From Nitriliruptoraceae bacterium (GTDB lineage: Bacteria > Actinomycetota > Nitriliruptoria > Nitriliruptorales > Nitriliruptoraceae), in contig JAFIEQ010000007.1 in the NCBI GenBank assembly GCA_020832455.1, positions 1 through 54,155 of the forward strand: DNA of 54,155 nt. The letters run 5' to 3'. Positions 16,611-26,593 of this stretch are shown here, in pieces; positions within the stretch are counted from its first letter, which is position 1; each line of letters begins with the position of its first letter. A program made the translations under genes and the position numbers. Under the pieces are notes generated by a model that saw only the letters and a list, made by a program, of their open reading frames with translations, ran no database searches and had not been told where the DNA came from.

Positions 16611-18644
16611 TCAGCCGGACCGGTCGTAGTCGCGGATGACGGTGCGCCCGACCTCCTCGGCGCTCATCTGCGTGACGGTCCCGCCGGTCATCGCCGCGAG
16701 ACGCTCGGCGAAGGCGACCAGCCCGGGGGCGTCCTCGAGCAGGAAGATGTCGAGTTCGATGCCGCTGCGTGCGAGGCGCATCCCCTCGCGCAGCGTGGCC
16801 TCCAGGGTCTCCGGGATCGGCGGCCAGTTGAACACGCTGCGCCCGCCGATCAGGTGCGCGGTCGGCTCCCCGTCGGTCACCATGATCACGCGCTTGACCG
16901 GTCGCGGGTCGTCGCCGAGCACCCGCCGGGCCAGCAGGAACGCGTGGTGCATGTTGGTGCCGTAGACCCGCTCGAACCCGACGGCGGCCAGATCTGCGGG
17001 CTGCATCCGCCGCGCGTAGTCGCTGAAGCCGATCAGGTGCAGCGAATCCTGGCGGTGCGAGCCCTCGATCAGGGCGTGCAGCGCCAGCGCCATGCGCTTG
17101 GCCGGGATGAAGTGCCCCTGCAGCGGCATGGAGAACGACAGGTCGAGCAGCAGCGCGGTGGCCGTCCGGGGCCGGACCTCCTGCTCGACGATCTCCAGGT
17201 CGTCCGGGTGCAGCCGCACCCCGCGAGGCCCGTCGCTCGGCCGGATCCCCTGCGCCGCCCGACGCATGACAGCGTTGCGCACGCTGGCGCCGGTCGCCAA
17301 CGGCTCGCGATCCCCGAAGCGCCACGGGCGGGTCTGCCCGGTCGGTTCCGGGTCCGCACCCTGCTGGCGCGTCGCGGGTGTGCGACGGACGCGAGCCAGC
17401 AGCCGCGCCAGCGCCTTCTCCCCGAGCAACCGGGCGCCGCGGGGTGTCAGCTCGAGCTCGCCGCCCCGGACGCGCATCGCACCGGAGCGCTCCAGCTCGC
17501 GCTCGATGGTCTTCAGCTCCTGCAGGTCACGCACCGCGTCGTCGCCGAGCGCGCGGCGCAGCGCGTCCTCGTCGACGTCGTCGAGCGTCGCGCCCTCGTA
17601 GCGGGCACGCAGCTGCGACTCGAGGTCGTCGAGCTCACCGAGCCGCTCCCAGGCGTCCACCATCCGACTCATCGGACCGCCCGGTCCGCCGGGCGACGGC
17701 ACGTCCGGCTCGCCGCCCTCGCCCTGTCCCTGGCCGGTCCCCCTCCCCCGGCCAGGCGCGCCCGGCAGCCCGTCCGGGAACGCCGCCGGCAGGGTGCGTC
17801 CGAGCTGGTCGAGCTGGAACGCCAGATCGACGTCGTCGAACACCTGCCGGGCCAGGTCCTGCAGCTGCGCGCGCTGGTCCGGCGGGAGCGAATCGAGGAA
17901 CTGCTGCGCCGCCTGGGCGCGACGGGCCATCTCCGCGAGCAACTCGTCCAGCGTCGCGGGTGGGCGTGGCTGCCCGTCCTCGCCGGTCACGGTCGGGACC
18001 AGATCACCGTGGCGTCCGAGGAACGCGGCGAAGTTGGCTGGCTCGTCCGCCGGCGGGATGCCGAGGTTGTCCGCGCGGGCGGCCAGCAGCTGGTTCAACT
18101 CCGCGATCATCGCGGCGATGCGTTGCAGGTCCTCCGGGGTGACCGATTCCAGGGCGCCGGTCATGGCCTTCAGGTGGGCGTCGAGCAGGTCCTTGCGCAG
18201 CCGGTCGGCGATCGCCTCGAAGGCGGCCGCCGCATCGGGCGACGCGAAGTCGTGCTGGCCCAGGCCACGGAACCGTCCGGCCGGATCGCGCGGCAGCGTG
18301 TCGAGGTCGAGCTCGGCGAACCTCGCCTCGTCGTCGTCGCGCTGGGCCAGCGCCTCGCGTTCCATCGCGATGACCTCGTCGAGCTCCTCCGCGAGCTCCA
18401 CCAGCGGACCGTCAGCATCCAGCTCCGAACGCAGCTGCGCCCGCCGCTCGGCGACCGCCCGCCGCAACGCGTCCAGTCCCCGACCGCCGGGCAGCCCGCG
18501 CCGACGCAGCGCGTCGAGCGCGTCCCGACCACCGGCGCCCATCAGCAGGTCGTCGCTCAGCTGGTCGAGGACCGCGCCGATGTCCGGGCGCTCACCGAGT
18601 GGATCCTGGCGTCCGTCCCACCGGCCGTAGCGCGCCCGGGACAC
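16611..18644 (-). CDS. VWA-domain protein partner of MoxR ATPase
   Basis: A 677-residue cytoplasmic protein. The first ~330 residues are helical and charged. A Gly/Gln-rich linker (RGRGTGQGQGEGGEP) lies near residue 350. The C-terminal ~200 residues are a von Willebrand A domain with the metal-ion site DLSFSM and the later VTDGEPTAHL. MoxR-VWA pairs act together as chaperone or metal-insertion machines. The GTG at 18644 starts two bases before the end of the MoxR gene's stop codon is cleared (stop 18646-18648), so the two are essentially contiguous. The client protein is unknown. Confidence 0.88.
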   Translation of the reverse strand: MSRARYGRWDGRQDPLGERPDIGAVLDQLSDDLLMGAGGRDALDALRRRGLPGGRGLDALRRAVAERRAQLRSELDADGPLVELAEELDEVIAMEREALAQRDDDEARFAELDLDTLPRDPAGRFRGLGQHDFASPDAAAAFEAIADRLRKDLLDAHLKAMTGALESVTPEDLQRIAAMIAELNQLLAARADNLGIPPADEPANFAAFLGRHGDLVPTVTGEDGQPRPPATLDELLAEMARRAQAAQQFLDSLPPDQRAQLQDLARQVFDDVDLAFQLDQLGRTLPAAFPDGLPGAPGRGRGTGQGQGEGGEPDVPSPGGPGGPMSRMVDAWERLGELDDLESQLRARYEGATLDDVDEDALRRALGDDAVRDLQELKTIERELERSGAMRVRGGELELTPRGARLLGEKALARLLARVRRTPATRQQGADPEPTGQTRPWRFGDREPLATGASVRNAVMRRAAQGIRPSDGPRGVRLHPDDLEIVEQEVRPRTATALLLDLSFSMPLQGHFIPAKRMALALHALIEGSHRQDSLHLIGFSDYARRMQPADLAAVGFERVYGTNMHHAFLLARRVLGDDPRPVKRVIMVTDGEPTAHLIGGRSVFNWPPIPETLEATLREGMRLARSGIELDIFLLEDAPGLVAFAERLAAMTGGTVTQMSAEEVGRTVIRDYDRSG

Positions 18645-18645
18645 C

Positions 18646-20079
18646 TCAGGCTCCGTAACGCACGGCGAACGCGTCCAGCTCGTCACGGTTGAGGCGGCGG
18701 CCGAGGTGCAGCCCCTCCAGCACGAACTCCACCGCGGAGGCCGCGACCTCCGGGTCCTCCTGGCGTTCGTGCTCCCCGAGACGCTGCAGCCACCGGGCGA
18801 GCCCGGTGATCGGCCCGTCGAACGCCGCGAGCAGGTCCCGTCCGGCGAGCAGGTCACCGGTGTCCACGGTCAGCCCGCCCTGCTCGAACCGTTCGATCAG
18901 CTCGTCGAAGGACTCCCCGCCGAGGTGGCGGCGCCACACCGTCAGTACGGCCCGGGCCAGGGCGTGCTCGACGATCTCGAGCTCCTGGCCGTCCTCGAGC
19001 AGGTCGAACTCGATCCGTCCGAGCGCCGCGGGTAGCACGGCGCGCAGGTCGATGACGCGGGGCACCGCGGTGTCCGCCCCCGTGCGGGCCGCACGCCGGA
19101 CCGCGGCGGCGACCAGGGTCTCGTGCGCCCCGATGGTGAAGCGCACCGACACCCCGGAGCGTTGGTTGACGTCGGGGCTCTCACGCAGCAGGTGGACGAG
19201 TTCCGCGAGCACCTCGTCGAGGTAGCGCGGGACGTGCACCCGCACGTCGGTCGGTGGCGGGGTCGCCTCCGCGGTGACGATCGCCACCTCGTCGTCGATG
19301 GTGTGCGGGTAGTGGGTGCGCACCTGGGCGCCGAAGCGGTCCTTGAGCGGGGAGATGATCCGACCCCGGTTGGTGTAGTCGTCGGGGTTCGCAGTGGCGA
19401 CGAGCAGCACGTCGAGCGGGAGCCGCAGCGAGTAGCCGCGGATCTGCACGTCGCGCTCCTCGAGCACGTTGAGCAACGCGACCTGGATGCGCTCGGGCAG
19501 GTCGGGCAGCTCGTTGATCGCGACGATGCCACGGTGGTGACGCGGGACCAGGCCCCAGTGGATCGTCTCCTCGTCGCCGAGCGTGCGTCCCTCCGCGACC
19601 TTGATGGGGTCGACGTCGCCGATCAGGTCGGCCACGGCGGCGTCCGGGGTGGCGAGCTTCTCCGCGAAACGTCGGTCCCGGTCGATCCACGCGATCGGCA
19701 GGTCCTCGCCGTGCTCGTCGGCGGCGCGCCGGCAGGACGCGCACGTCGGCACCCACGGCGAGCAGTTGATCTCACAGCCGGCCACGATCGGTACCCACGG
19801 ATCGAGCAGCTCGACCAGGCGCCGGACCAGGCGCGTCTTGGCCTGCCCACGCTCGCCGAGCAGGATCAGGTCCTGTCCCGCGAGGATGGCACGCTCGAGC
19901 TGCGGCAGGACGGTGTCGTCGTAGCCCACCACCCCGGTGGTCAACGGGTCACCTCGACGTAGCCGTGCCACGAGGTTCGCGCGCACCTCCTCCTTGACCG
20001 AGCGCGGCTCGATCCCGGCGGCGCGCAGGGCACCGAGCGTGGGCAGCTCTGGCGGGGTGGAACCGGTGCCGTGCGTCAT
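18646..20079 (-). CDS. MoxR/Mg-chelatase-type AAA+ ATPase
   Basis: A 477-residue AAA+ ATPase. Walker A is GERGQAKTR (about residue 75), the Walker B region is GIVAINELPDL, and LLVATANPDDYTNRGRI holds sensor 1. It resembles ChlI-like MoxR proteins that work with VWA partners, as here. A cysteine cluster CEINC...CASC (C-x3-C-x6-C-x2-C) follows Walker A by about 25 residues and could bind zinc. ATG 20079 was chosen; the frame remains open to 20253 without support. First gene of the MoxR-VWA operon. Confidence 0.9.
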   Translation of the reverse strand: MTHGTGSTPPELPTLGALRAAGIEPRSVKEEVRANLVARLRRGDPLTTGVVGYDDTVLPQLERAILAGQDLILLGERGQAKTRLVRRLVELLDPWVPIVAGCEINCSPWVPTCASCRRAADEHGEDLPIAWIDRDRRFAEKLATPDAAVADLIGDVDPIKVAEGRTLGDEETIHWGLVPRHHRGIVAINELPDLPERIQVALLNVLEERDVQIRGYSLRLPLDVLLVATANPDDYTNRGRIISPLKDRFGAQVRTHYPHTIDDEVAIVTAEATPPPTDVRVHVPRYLDEVLAELVHLLRESPDVNQRSGVSVRFTIGAHETLVAAAVRRAARTGADTAVPRVIDLRAVLPAALGRIEFDLLEDGQELEIVEHALARAVLTVWRRHLGGESFDELIERFEQGGLTVDTGDLLAGRDLLAAFDGPITGLARWLQRLGEHERQEDPEVAASAVEFVLEGLHLGRRLNRDELDAFAVRYGA

Positions 20080-20234
20080 GCTCGCTCCCGGGCGACGGAG
20101 TGGGGTGCCGCGACCGAAGGTACGGACCGGCGGCTGTCGGCGAGTGGGGACCGGACGATGCGCCGTGCGGCGCGCGGTCCGTGCGGGCCCCGCCCGGTAC
20201 CGTGCGACCGCTCCCCCACGATCGACGAGACGCC

Positions 20235-21188
20235 GTGGACGAACCCGAGGCACGCACGGAGTCCGGCGCGCTCGCCTGCTACCTGCACCCCAAGCGCGAC
20301 GCGCTGTTGCGGTGCTCCCGGTGCGAGCGTCCGATCTGCAGCGACGACGCCATCGAGGCCCCCGTCGGCTACCAGTGCCCCCAGTGCGCCGAGGGCGGCC
20401 AACCCGTGCGCCGCATGGTCGACGTGATCGAACACGCGCCGCTGACCCGGGCGCTGGTGATGGTCATCGGCGGGCTGTTCGTGATCGGCTTCGCCAGCCC
20501 GATCGACCTCATCCAGACCTTCGGGCTGCGTCCGGCCCTGATCACCGCGGACGGGGTCGCGCTGTTCGAGGTACTGGCGGGCTTCTACGCCGCGCCGCCC
20601 CTGGCGCGCGCGATCGGGGAACCCTGGCTGATCGTGACCTCGGGCTTCCTGCACGCCAACCTGATGCACGTGGGGTTCAACGGGTTGCTGCTGTGGCAGC
20701 TGGGGCACCTGCTGGAGCCGCTGCTCGGTCGCACGCGCTTCGCGCTGCTCTACGCCGCCGGGCTCGTGGGTGGGGCGCTGGGTGTGGTCGCACTGTCGGC
20801 CTTGGCGGTGGCGCTCAACCTCGACCCGACGGGGCTGGCAGCCGGCATCATCGGAGGCAGCCCCTTCCAGGTGACCATCGGAGCATCCGGCGCGGTGTTC
20901 GCCCTGATGGGCGCCGCCATGGTGGTCCTGCGCGAGCGCGGGATGAACCCGTGGCGCACCAGCATCGGCGGGCTGGTCGCGCTGAACCTGCTGATCACGT
21001 TCCTGCCCGGCATCTCGGTCGGCGGCCACCTCGGTGGATTGGCGGCCGGTTACGTCGCCGCCAAGCTGCTGCTGGTCCCGCGTGAGCAACTGCGTCGAGG
21101 GATCACGCGCGGCGCGGTGCTGGTCGTGGTGCTGCTGGTGGCCACCTACCTCGCCGCGCTGGCGATCCCCAACGCGCTGCTGGGCTGA
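20235..21188 (+). CDS. Rhomboid intramembrane serine protease with N-terminal zinc finger
   Basis: A 317-residue membrane protease. Residues ~12-50 form a B-box-like zinc finger (CYLHP, LLRCSRCERPICSDD, CPQCA). About six to seven membrane helices follow. The rhomboid active site is present: H-rich loop FLHANLMHVGFN, nucleophile serine in GASGAVFALMG, and catalytic histidine in GGHLGGLAAG. GTG 20235 starts the protein just before the finger; the frame is open further upstream without support. It is divergent from the MoxR operon. Substrate unknown. Confidence 0.92.
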   Translation: MDEPEARTESGALACYLHPKRDALLRCSRCERPICSDDAIEAPVGYQCPQCAEGGQPVRRMVDVIEHAPLTRALVMVIGGLFVIGFASPIDLIQTFGLRPALITADGVALFEVLAGFYAAPPLARAIGEPWLIVTSGFLHANLMHVGFNGLLLWQLGHLLEPLLGRTRFALLYAAGLVGGALGVVALSALAVALNLDPTGLAAGIIGGSPFQVTIGASGAVFALMGAAMVVLRERGMNPWRTSIGGLVALNLLITFLPGISVGGHLGGLAAGYVAAKLLLVPREQLRRGITRGAVLVVVLLVATYLAALAIPNALLG

Positions 21189-21197
21189 GGTGCCGCG

Positions 21198-22556
21198 TTG
21201 ACGGCACCCCGACCCGACGTCGATCGGTCCCGCGCTGCGTCGCGGACCGGGCGCCTCGACACGGTGATCATCGGTGCCGGCGTCGCCGGGTTGACCGCCG
21301 CGCGGACGCTGGCCGAGCAGGGCCGCGAGGTCGTGGTGGTCGAGGCCCGGGACCGGATCGGTGGTCGAACCTGGACCGAGTCCGCGCTCGGCCCCGCGGT
21401 GGACCTCGGTGCGGTCTGGATCCACCAGCAGGACGGCAACCCGCTGCACGCGCTCGCGGACCGCGCCGGCGCCACCCGGCGCGTGACCCACTACGACCGC
21501 ATCGTCCGCCATGCCCCGGACGGCCACCGCTACCGCGGCAACGAGGCGGATGCCTTCGACGAGATCGCTGCGCAGCTCGACGCCGCCATCACCCGCTGGC
21601 GCCGCGCACGGCTCGGCGATCGCTCGCTCGGCGAGGCGCTGGAGCGTTCCGCGCTGCTGGCCGGTTCGCGGCGCGCGGGGAGGTCCGCCCCGGCCTCGCC
21701 CCACAGACAGGAACGCGACCTGCAGGTCCGCTACGTCTGCAACACCCGGATCGAGCACGAGTACGCCGCCGACGTGTCCGCGCTGTCGCTGCGCTGGTTC
21801 GACGCCGCCGACTCCTACGCCGGCGACGACGTGTCCTTCCACGACGGCTACCACACGATCGTGACCCACCTCGCCGCCGGGCTCGACATCCGGACCGGTC
21901 AGGCGGTGCAGGAGGTCCGCGTGGGGCCCGACGGGGTCGAGCTGCGCACCGCCCACGGCGTCCTGCACGCCGAGCGGGTCGTGGTCACGGTGCCGCTCGG
22001 GGTGCTGAAGGCCGGCGCGATCCGCTTCGACCCAGCGCTGCCCAGCCGCACGCAGCGAGCCATCGAGCGGGTCGGGTTCGGGGTCCTCGACAAGCTGGCG
22101 CTGCGCTTCGACCGACGGTTCTGGGACCCCGAGGCCCACCTGTTGGGGGTCGTCTCCCCGCGTGTCGGCGCGTGGAGCGAGTGGTTCGATCTGCACGGAC
22201 TGACGGGCGAACCGATCCTGGTCGGCTACAACGCCGGCAGCGTCGCGGGCCGGTTCGCCGCACGCACCGACGCGCAGGTCGTCGCCTCGGCGCTCGCCAC
22301 GCTCGAGCACGCCTACCCCGGCCGGGTCGGTAGACCCACCGGCTGGCTGCGGACCAACTGGGGACGGGACCCCTTCAGCCTCGGCTCCTACTCCTCGCTG
22401 CCCGCCAGGTGCCACCCGCGCGAGCGGGACCACCTCGCCGCACCGGTGGGCGACCGGTTGTTCTTCGCCGGCGAGCACACCGACCGGGCGCACCCCTCGA
22501 CCGTGCACGGCGCGTACCGCTCGGGACTGCGGGCCGCGGGCCAGGTGGCGGACTGA
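21198..22556 (+). CDS. Flavin-containing amine oxidase
   Basis: A 452-residue flavoprotein. The FAD dinucleotide-binding motif VIIGAGVAGLTAARTLAEQG is followed by VVEARDRIGGRTWT, and the C-terminal FAD motif is LFFAGEHTDRAHPSTVHGAY, both typical of monoamine and polyamine oxidases. It probably oxidises a primary or polyamine using oxygen. TTG 21198 is the start, with GAGG nine bases upstream and nine bases after the rhomboid stop, so the two genes are likely cotranscribed. Substrate not predictable. Confidence 0.88.
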   Translation: MTAPRPDVDRSRAASRTGRLDTVIIGAGVAGLTAARTLAEQGREVVVVEARDRIGGRTWTESALGPAVDLGAVWIHQQDGNPLHALADRAGATRRVTHYDRIVRHAPDGHRYRGNEADAFDEIAAQLDAAITRWRRARLGDRSLGEALERSALLAGSRRAGRSAPASPHRQERDLQVRYVCNTRIEHEYAADVSALSLRWFDAADSYAGDDVSFHDGYHTIVTHLAAGLDIRTGQAVQEVRVGPDGVELRTAHGVLHAERVVVTVPLGVLKAGAIRFDPALPSRTQRAIERVGFGVLDKLALRFDRRFWDPEAHLLGVVSPRVGAWSEWFDLHGLTGEPILVGYNAGSVAGRFAARTDAQVVASALATLEHAYPGRVGRPTGWLRTNWGRDPFSLGSYSSLPARCHPRERDHLAAPVGDRLFFAGEHTDRAHPSTVHGAYRSGLRAAGQVAD

Positions 22557-22575
22557 GCATCCCTGCGCAGCCCGG

Positions 22576-24551
22576 TCAGCGCGTTGGGGCTGCCGGCGCC
22601 TTCGGCCCAGCGAGCTCGGATGGCCCCCCGTCGGCCGACGGCAGGTGTCCGGCATCTCGACCGGTGCGGCGCAACAGCTGCTCGATCGCTGCCGCCGACA
22701 TCGGGTGGGCGTAGAAGAAGCCCTGGGCGTACTCGTACCCGATCGTGCGGACCTCGTCGCGCTCGCTGCGGGTCTCGACACCCTCGGCGGTGACCGGCAG
22801 CGACAGCACGTGGGCCAGGTCCGTGACCGCGGCCAGGATGGCGCTCGCGTTCGGCGTGACGTCGATGCCCGCGACGAAGCTCCGGTCGATCTTGATGATG
22901 TCGGCGGGGACCTGTTGCAGGTAACTGAGCGAGGAGAACCCGGTCCCGAAGTCGTCCAGGGCGATGCGGACCCCGAGCTCGCGCAACTCCTCGAGGACCA
23001 GATGCGCACGGTCGGCGTCGTCCATCAGGATGCTCTCCGTGACCTCCAGGATGAGCGCCTCGGGGCGCGTTCCCGTGGCCGCGAGCACCATCGTGACCAT
23101 CCCCACGAAGTCGGGGACCCGCAACTGGCGCACGGAGACGTTGACGGCGAGGTCGAGACTCAGGCCTTCACGACCGGCCAGCCAACGCTGGTGGTCCTCA
23201 CAGCTCCGCTCGAGGACCCAGGCACCGACCTCGTTGATCAGTTCGGTCTGTTCCGCCACCGCCACGATCACCGCGGGAGACACGGCGCCCCGGGTCGCAT
23301 GGGTCCAACGCACCAGGGCCTCGACCCCCGTGATCGACCCGTCCGAGGTGCGCACCATCGGCTGGTAGGCGACGTCGAGCTCATCGGCGTCCAGGGCGGT
23401 GCGCAGCTGGCAGCCGAGGCTGCCGGCGGCCAGGTCGAGCGCGTCGAACCGACCGAGCAGTCGGGTGTCCCTGCCACTGCGCCGCTTCGCCCGGTACATC
23501 GCCGTGTCGGCCTCCACCAGCAGGCCGTCGGTGATCTCCTCACCGGGATCCGCGATCGCGAGCCCGACGCTCGCGGAGAGCGTCAACTGCACCCCGGAGA
23601 GCTCGAACGGCAGCTCGAACGCCGCCTCGATCCGTTCGACGAGGCGCTCCGCGTCGGTCCGATCGGACAGTCGCTCGCACAGGAAGACGAACTCGTCGCC
23701 TGACACCCGCGCGAGGGTGTCGTCGGGTCGCACCAGCGCGGAGAGACGATGCGCCACGGCGACCAACAACTCATCTCCGACGTGGTGCCCGTGCGTGTCG
23801 TTGACGTGCTTGAAGTCGTCGAGATCGATGAACAACACCCCCACGCTCTCGTGGGTCCTGACGTTGCGCAGCCCAGCGTGCTGGAGACGATCCTGGAGCA
23901 GCACGCGGTTGGGCAGCCCCGGGGGCGCCGGGCGGCGCCCCCCGCGGGGGGGGGGTGGAGACCATCCTGGTCCAGCAGGCGGTGGGGCAGCCCGGTCAGC
24001 GCGTCGTGCAACGCGCGCTGACGGTGCTGGTCGGATGCCGATTGCGCGTCCTCACGAGCCTGGGCGTTGATCAGGTAGGCGGCCGCGACGTCGGCCAGCG
24101 TCTGCGCGGTCTCCATGGTGTGGGCATCGAGGCCCCCGGGCGTCTCGCGGTACAGGTCCAGCGCACCGAGGCGATGTTCGCCCTGGTGCAGTGGGAAGGT
24201 GAAGACCGCGCCGAGACCAGCCTCGATCGCCGCCGCGGTGAAGGCCGGGAACCGCGTGTCGCACGCCACGTCGTCCATCCCCACCGGCGCCCCGGAGTCG
24301 AACGCCAGCACGCATGGCCCCTCCCCGATGTTCGTCTGGAGACGCTCGTAGCGCATCGCCCGCGCATCGGACGCGGCGACGAAGCGAGGCTCGCGACGCT
24401 CGCCGATCAGGGTCACCCCGGCGGAGGTGATCGGCAGGATGCTCACGACCTGCCCGACCAGGTGATCGAGGATCTGCTGGATCGGGAAGTCGGTCGCCAG
24501 GGTGCGCGCGAACTCGCTCAACACCGAGGACAGCTTCACGTCGTCGACCAC
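22576..24551 (-). pseudogene. GAF-GGDEF-EAL cyclic-di-GMP enzyme, frame broken
   Basis: The gene encodes a GAF sensor (about residues 1-165, from GTG 24551), the start of a GGDEF domain at LHDALTGLP, then a break near 23917-23957. The rest (22576-23904, different frame) has GGDEF motifs FIDLDDFKHVNDTHGHHVG and RVSGDEFVF (SGDEF variant), then a complete EAL domain: EALVRW, LEVTES, DDFGTGFSSL, IKIDRSFV, TAEGVET. The break comes from a 74-base imperfect duplication of the LTGLPNR segment with a G-rich stretch inside. If real, the gene is disabled or split; if an assembly error, it is an ordinary bifunctional c-di-GMP protein. Confidence 0.8.
23881..23993. repeat. 39-base imperfect duplication with G/C-run between copies
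   Basis: Copies at 23881-23919 and 23955-23993 match at 33 of 39 positions by my count. Both encode the motif after LTGLP in the GGDEF domain. Between them lies a run of G and C (23917-23957). The offset of 74 shifts the reading frame. Confidence 0.75.
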
Positions 24552-24692
24552 GAGGAGCCCAACGCTGACGGGAGACGGATGGAGGCCCGCGCGAGGTCTG
24601 GACGGATGAGGTGCTCCTCCAACCTAGCCCACGCCGGGGCTGCAGGGACGGGGGGAGCGGCGAGTGGCCCGATCACATGAACCGCGCTAGAC

Positions 24693-25730
24693 ATGGCCGG
24701 ACCGATCACCCGGGGGCACCGCATCGACGTCGACGTCGCACAGTTGGGCAGGACCTACAAGGTGCCGGTGCGCGAGGCCGGGCTGCGGGCGGCGGCCAGG
24801 AGCCTGGTGCGCCGCGAACACCGTGAGGTGCAGGCGGTCACCGAGCTGTCGTTCGCCATCGAGCCTGGCGAGGTGGTCGGCTTCCTCGGCCCGAACGGCG
24901 CGGGCAAGACCACGACGCTGAAGATGCTCACGGGCCTGCTGCACCCCTCGGCCGGTCGGGCACGCGTCCTCGGGCACGAACCATCCCGACGCGACCGCGA
25001 GTTCCTCGGGCGGATCACGTTGGTCATGGGCAACCGCAACCAACTGCAGTGGGATCTGCCCGTCGTCGACTCCTTCGAGATGAACCGGGCGATCTTCGGC
25101 ATCGCCCGGCCGGACTTCGAACGGATGCGCGACGAGCTGGTCGAGTTGCTCGAGATCGGCCACCTCGTCACCAAGCCGGTCCGCAACCTCTCGCTCGGCG
25201 AGCGGATGAAGGCGGAGATCGCGGGTTCGCTGCTGCACCGGCCGCAGGTGCTGTTCCTCGACGAGCCCACCATCGGGCTCGACGTCACGATGCAGAAGCG
25301 GATCCGGACGTTCCTGGCGGCCTACAACGCGCGCTACGGCGCCACGGTGATGCTGACCAGTCACTACATGGCGGACGTCACCGCCCTGTGTCGGCGGGTG
25401 ATCGTGATCCACCACGGCAGGCTGCTCTACGACGGGCCCCTGCACGAACTCGCGGAACGGTTCGAGACCGCCAAGACCATCGGGGTCACGTTGGCGGACC
25501 CGGGTCGTGACCTGTCGGGCTACGGCGAGGTCCTGTCGGTCGACGGAGCGCGGGTGCGCCTGCGAGTCGCACGGGCGGAGGCGTCCGCGGTGGCCTCGCG
25601 CCTGCTGGCCGAGGTCCAACCCACCGACCTCACCATCGAGGATCCCCCCATCGACGATGTCATCGAGCGCGTCTTCGCGACCCCCGACGGCTCTCGCAGC
25701 GCCCTCCCGGATGACGGGCACCACGGATGA
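24693..25730 (+). CDS. ABC-2 transporter ATP-binding subunit
   Basis: A 345-residue cytoplasmic ATPase. Walker A GPNGAGKTT is at about residues 66-74, the signature motif is NLSLGERMKAEIA, Walker B is VLFLDEP, and the switch histidine lies in LTSHYMAD. The extra ~80 C-terminal residues resemble DrrA/NatA-type export ATPases. It powers the two permeases that follow; its stop overlaps the next start as ATGA. Organisation and permease type match the three-gene ABC-2 (DUF990-like) exporters, some of which confer viologen resistance. The substrate is unknown here. Confidence 0.92.
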   Translation: MAGPITRGHRIDVDVAQLGRTYKVPVREAGLRAAARSLVRREHREVQAVTELSFAIEPGEVVGFLGPNGAGKTTTLKMLTGLLHPSAGRARVLGHEPSRRDREFLGRITLVMGNRNQLQWDLPVVDSFEMNRAIFGIARPDFERMRDELVELLEIGHLVTKPVRNLSLGERMKAEIAGSLLHRPQVLFLDEPTIGLDVTMQKRIRTFLAAYNARYGATVMLTSHYMADVTALCRRVIVIHHGRLLYDGPLHELAERFETAKTIGVTLADPGRDLSGYGEVLSVDGARVRLRVARAEASAVASRLLAEVQPTDLTIEDPPIDDVIERVFATPDGSRSALPDDGHHG

Positions 25731-26593
25731 GCGCGACCACCTCGGTGGCGCCGCCCGCCGGTCCTCCGCCCCTGCCACGGGTGGGGCGGATCCGCCAGAT
25801 GGCGGACTTCTACGCGACCGTGTCGCGCACCGCGGTGCAGGAGCAGTTCCAGTACCGCACCGCCAACACCATGTTCATGATCGGCATGGTGGTCGAACCG
25901 GTCGTCTACCTCGTGGTGTGGTCGGTGGTGGCCGAGGCCAGCGGCGGCTCCGTCGGTGGCTACACGCCCGGCGGCTTCGCCGCGTACTACATCGTGTGGA
26001 TGCTGGTGCGGAACATGAACATCGTGTTCACCCCCTACGGCTGGGAGTTCCGCATCCGCGAGGGACAACTGTCGGGGATGCTGCTGCGTCCGATCCACCC
26101 GCTGCACTACGACCTGGCCTACTTCGCGGGCTGGAAGGTGATCGCGGTCCTGCTCTGGGTCCCGATCGCGGTCGTGCTCGCGCTGCTCTTCCCGCCGGAG
26201 CTGACGGTGAACCTCGCCCAGGCGACGACCTTCCTCGTCGCGATCTGGGGCGCGTACGTGATCCGGACGCTGCTGCTATTCGTGCTCGGCATGGTGACCC
26301 TGTGGACCACGCGGGTGGCCGCGCTGTTCCAGCTGTACTTCACCGCCGAGCTGTTGCTGTCCGGGCGGCTCGTGCCGCTCGACCTCATGCCCGACTGGGT
26401 GCTGCGGTGGGTGGACCTCCTGCCGTTTCGCTCCACGTTCGGGTTCCCGATCGAGGCGCTCGTCAGTGACCTGAGCGGCGCGCAGCTGCTCCGCGGGTTG
26501 GTGGCGCAGGTGGTGTGGATCACGTTCGGCTGGATCCTGGCGATGGTGGTGTGGAAGCGCGCGATCCGGCGCTACAGCGCGGTGGGGAACTGA
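25727..26593 (+). CDS. ABC-2 transporter permease, first subunit
   Basis: A 288-residue inner-membrane protein with about six helices, resembling ABC-2 permeases of the DUF990/ABC2_membrane_6 group. The start ATG overlaps the ATPase stop by four bases and the stop overlaps the next permease start by one base. The pair of dissimilar permeases suggests a heterodimeric channel. Confidence 0.88.
   Translation: MSATTSVAPPAGPPPLPRVGRIRQMADFYATVSRTAVQEQFQYRTANTMFMIGMVVEPVVYLVVWSVVAEASGGSVGGYTPGGFAAYYIVWMLVRNMNIVFTPYGWEFRIREGQLSGMLLRPIHPLHYDLAYFAGWKVIAVLLWVPIAVVLALLFPPELTVNLAQATTFLVAIWGAYVIRTLLLFVLGMVTLWTTRVAALFQLYFTAELLLSGRLVPLDLMPDWVLRWVDLLPFRSTFGFPIEALVSDLSGAQLLRGLVAQVVWITFGWILAMVVWKRAIRRYSAVGN

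Noticed and set aside
20076-23009. 977-codon minus-strand open frame
   Set aside because: Spans the rhomboid and amine oxidase genes in antisense; low-complexity protein with no domains.
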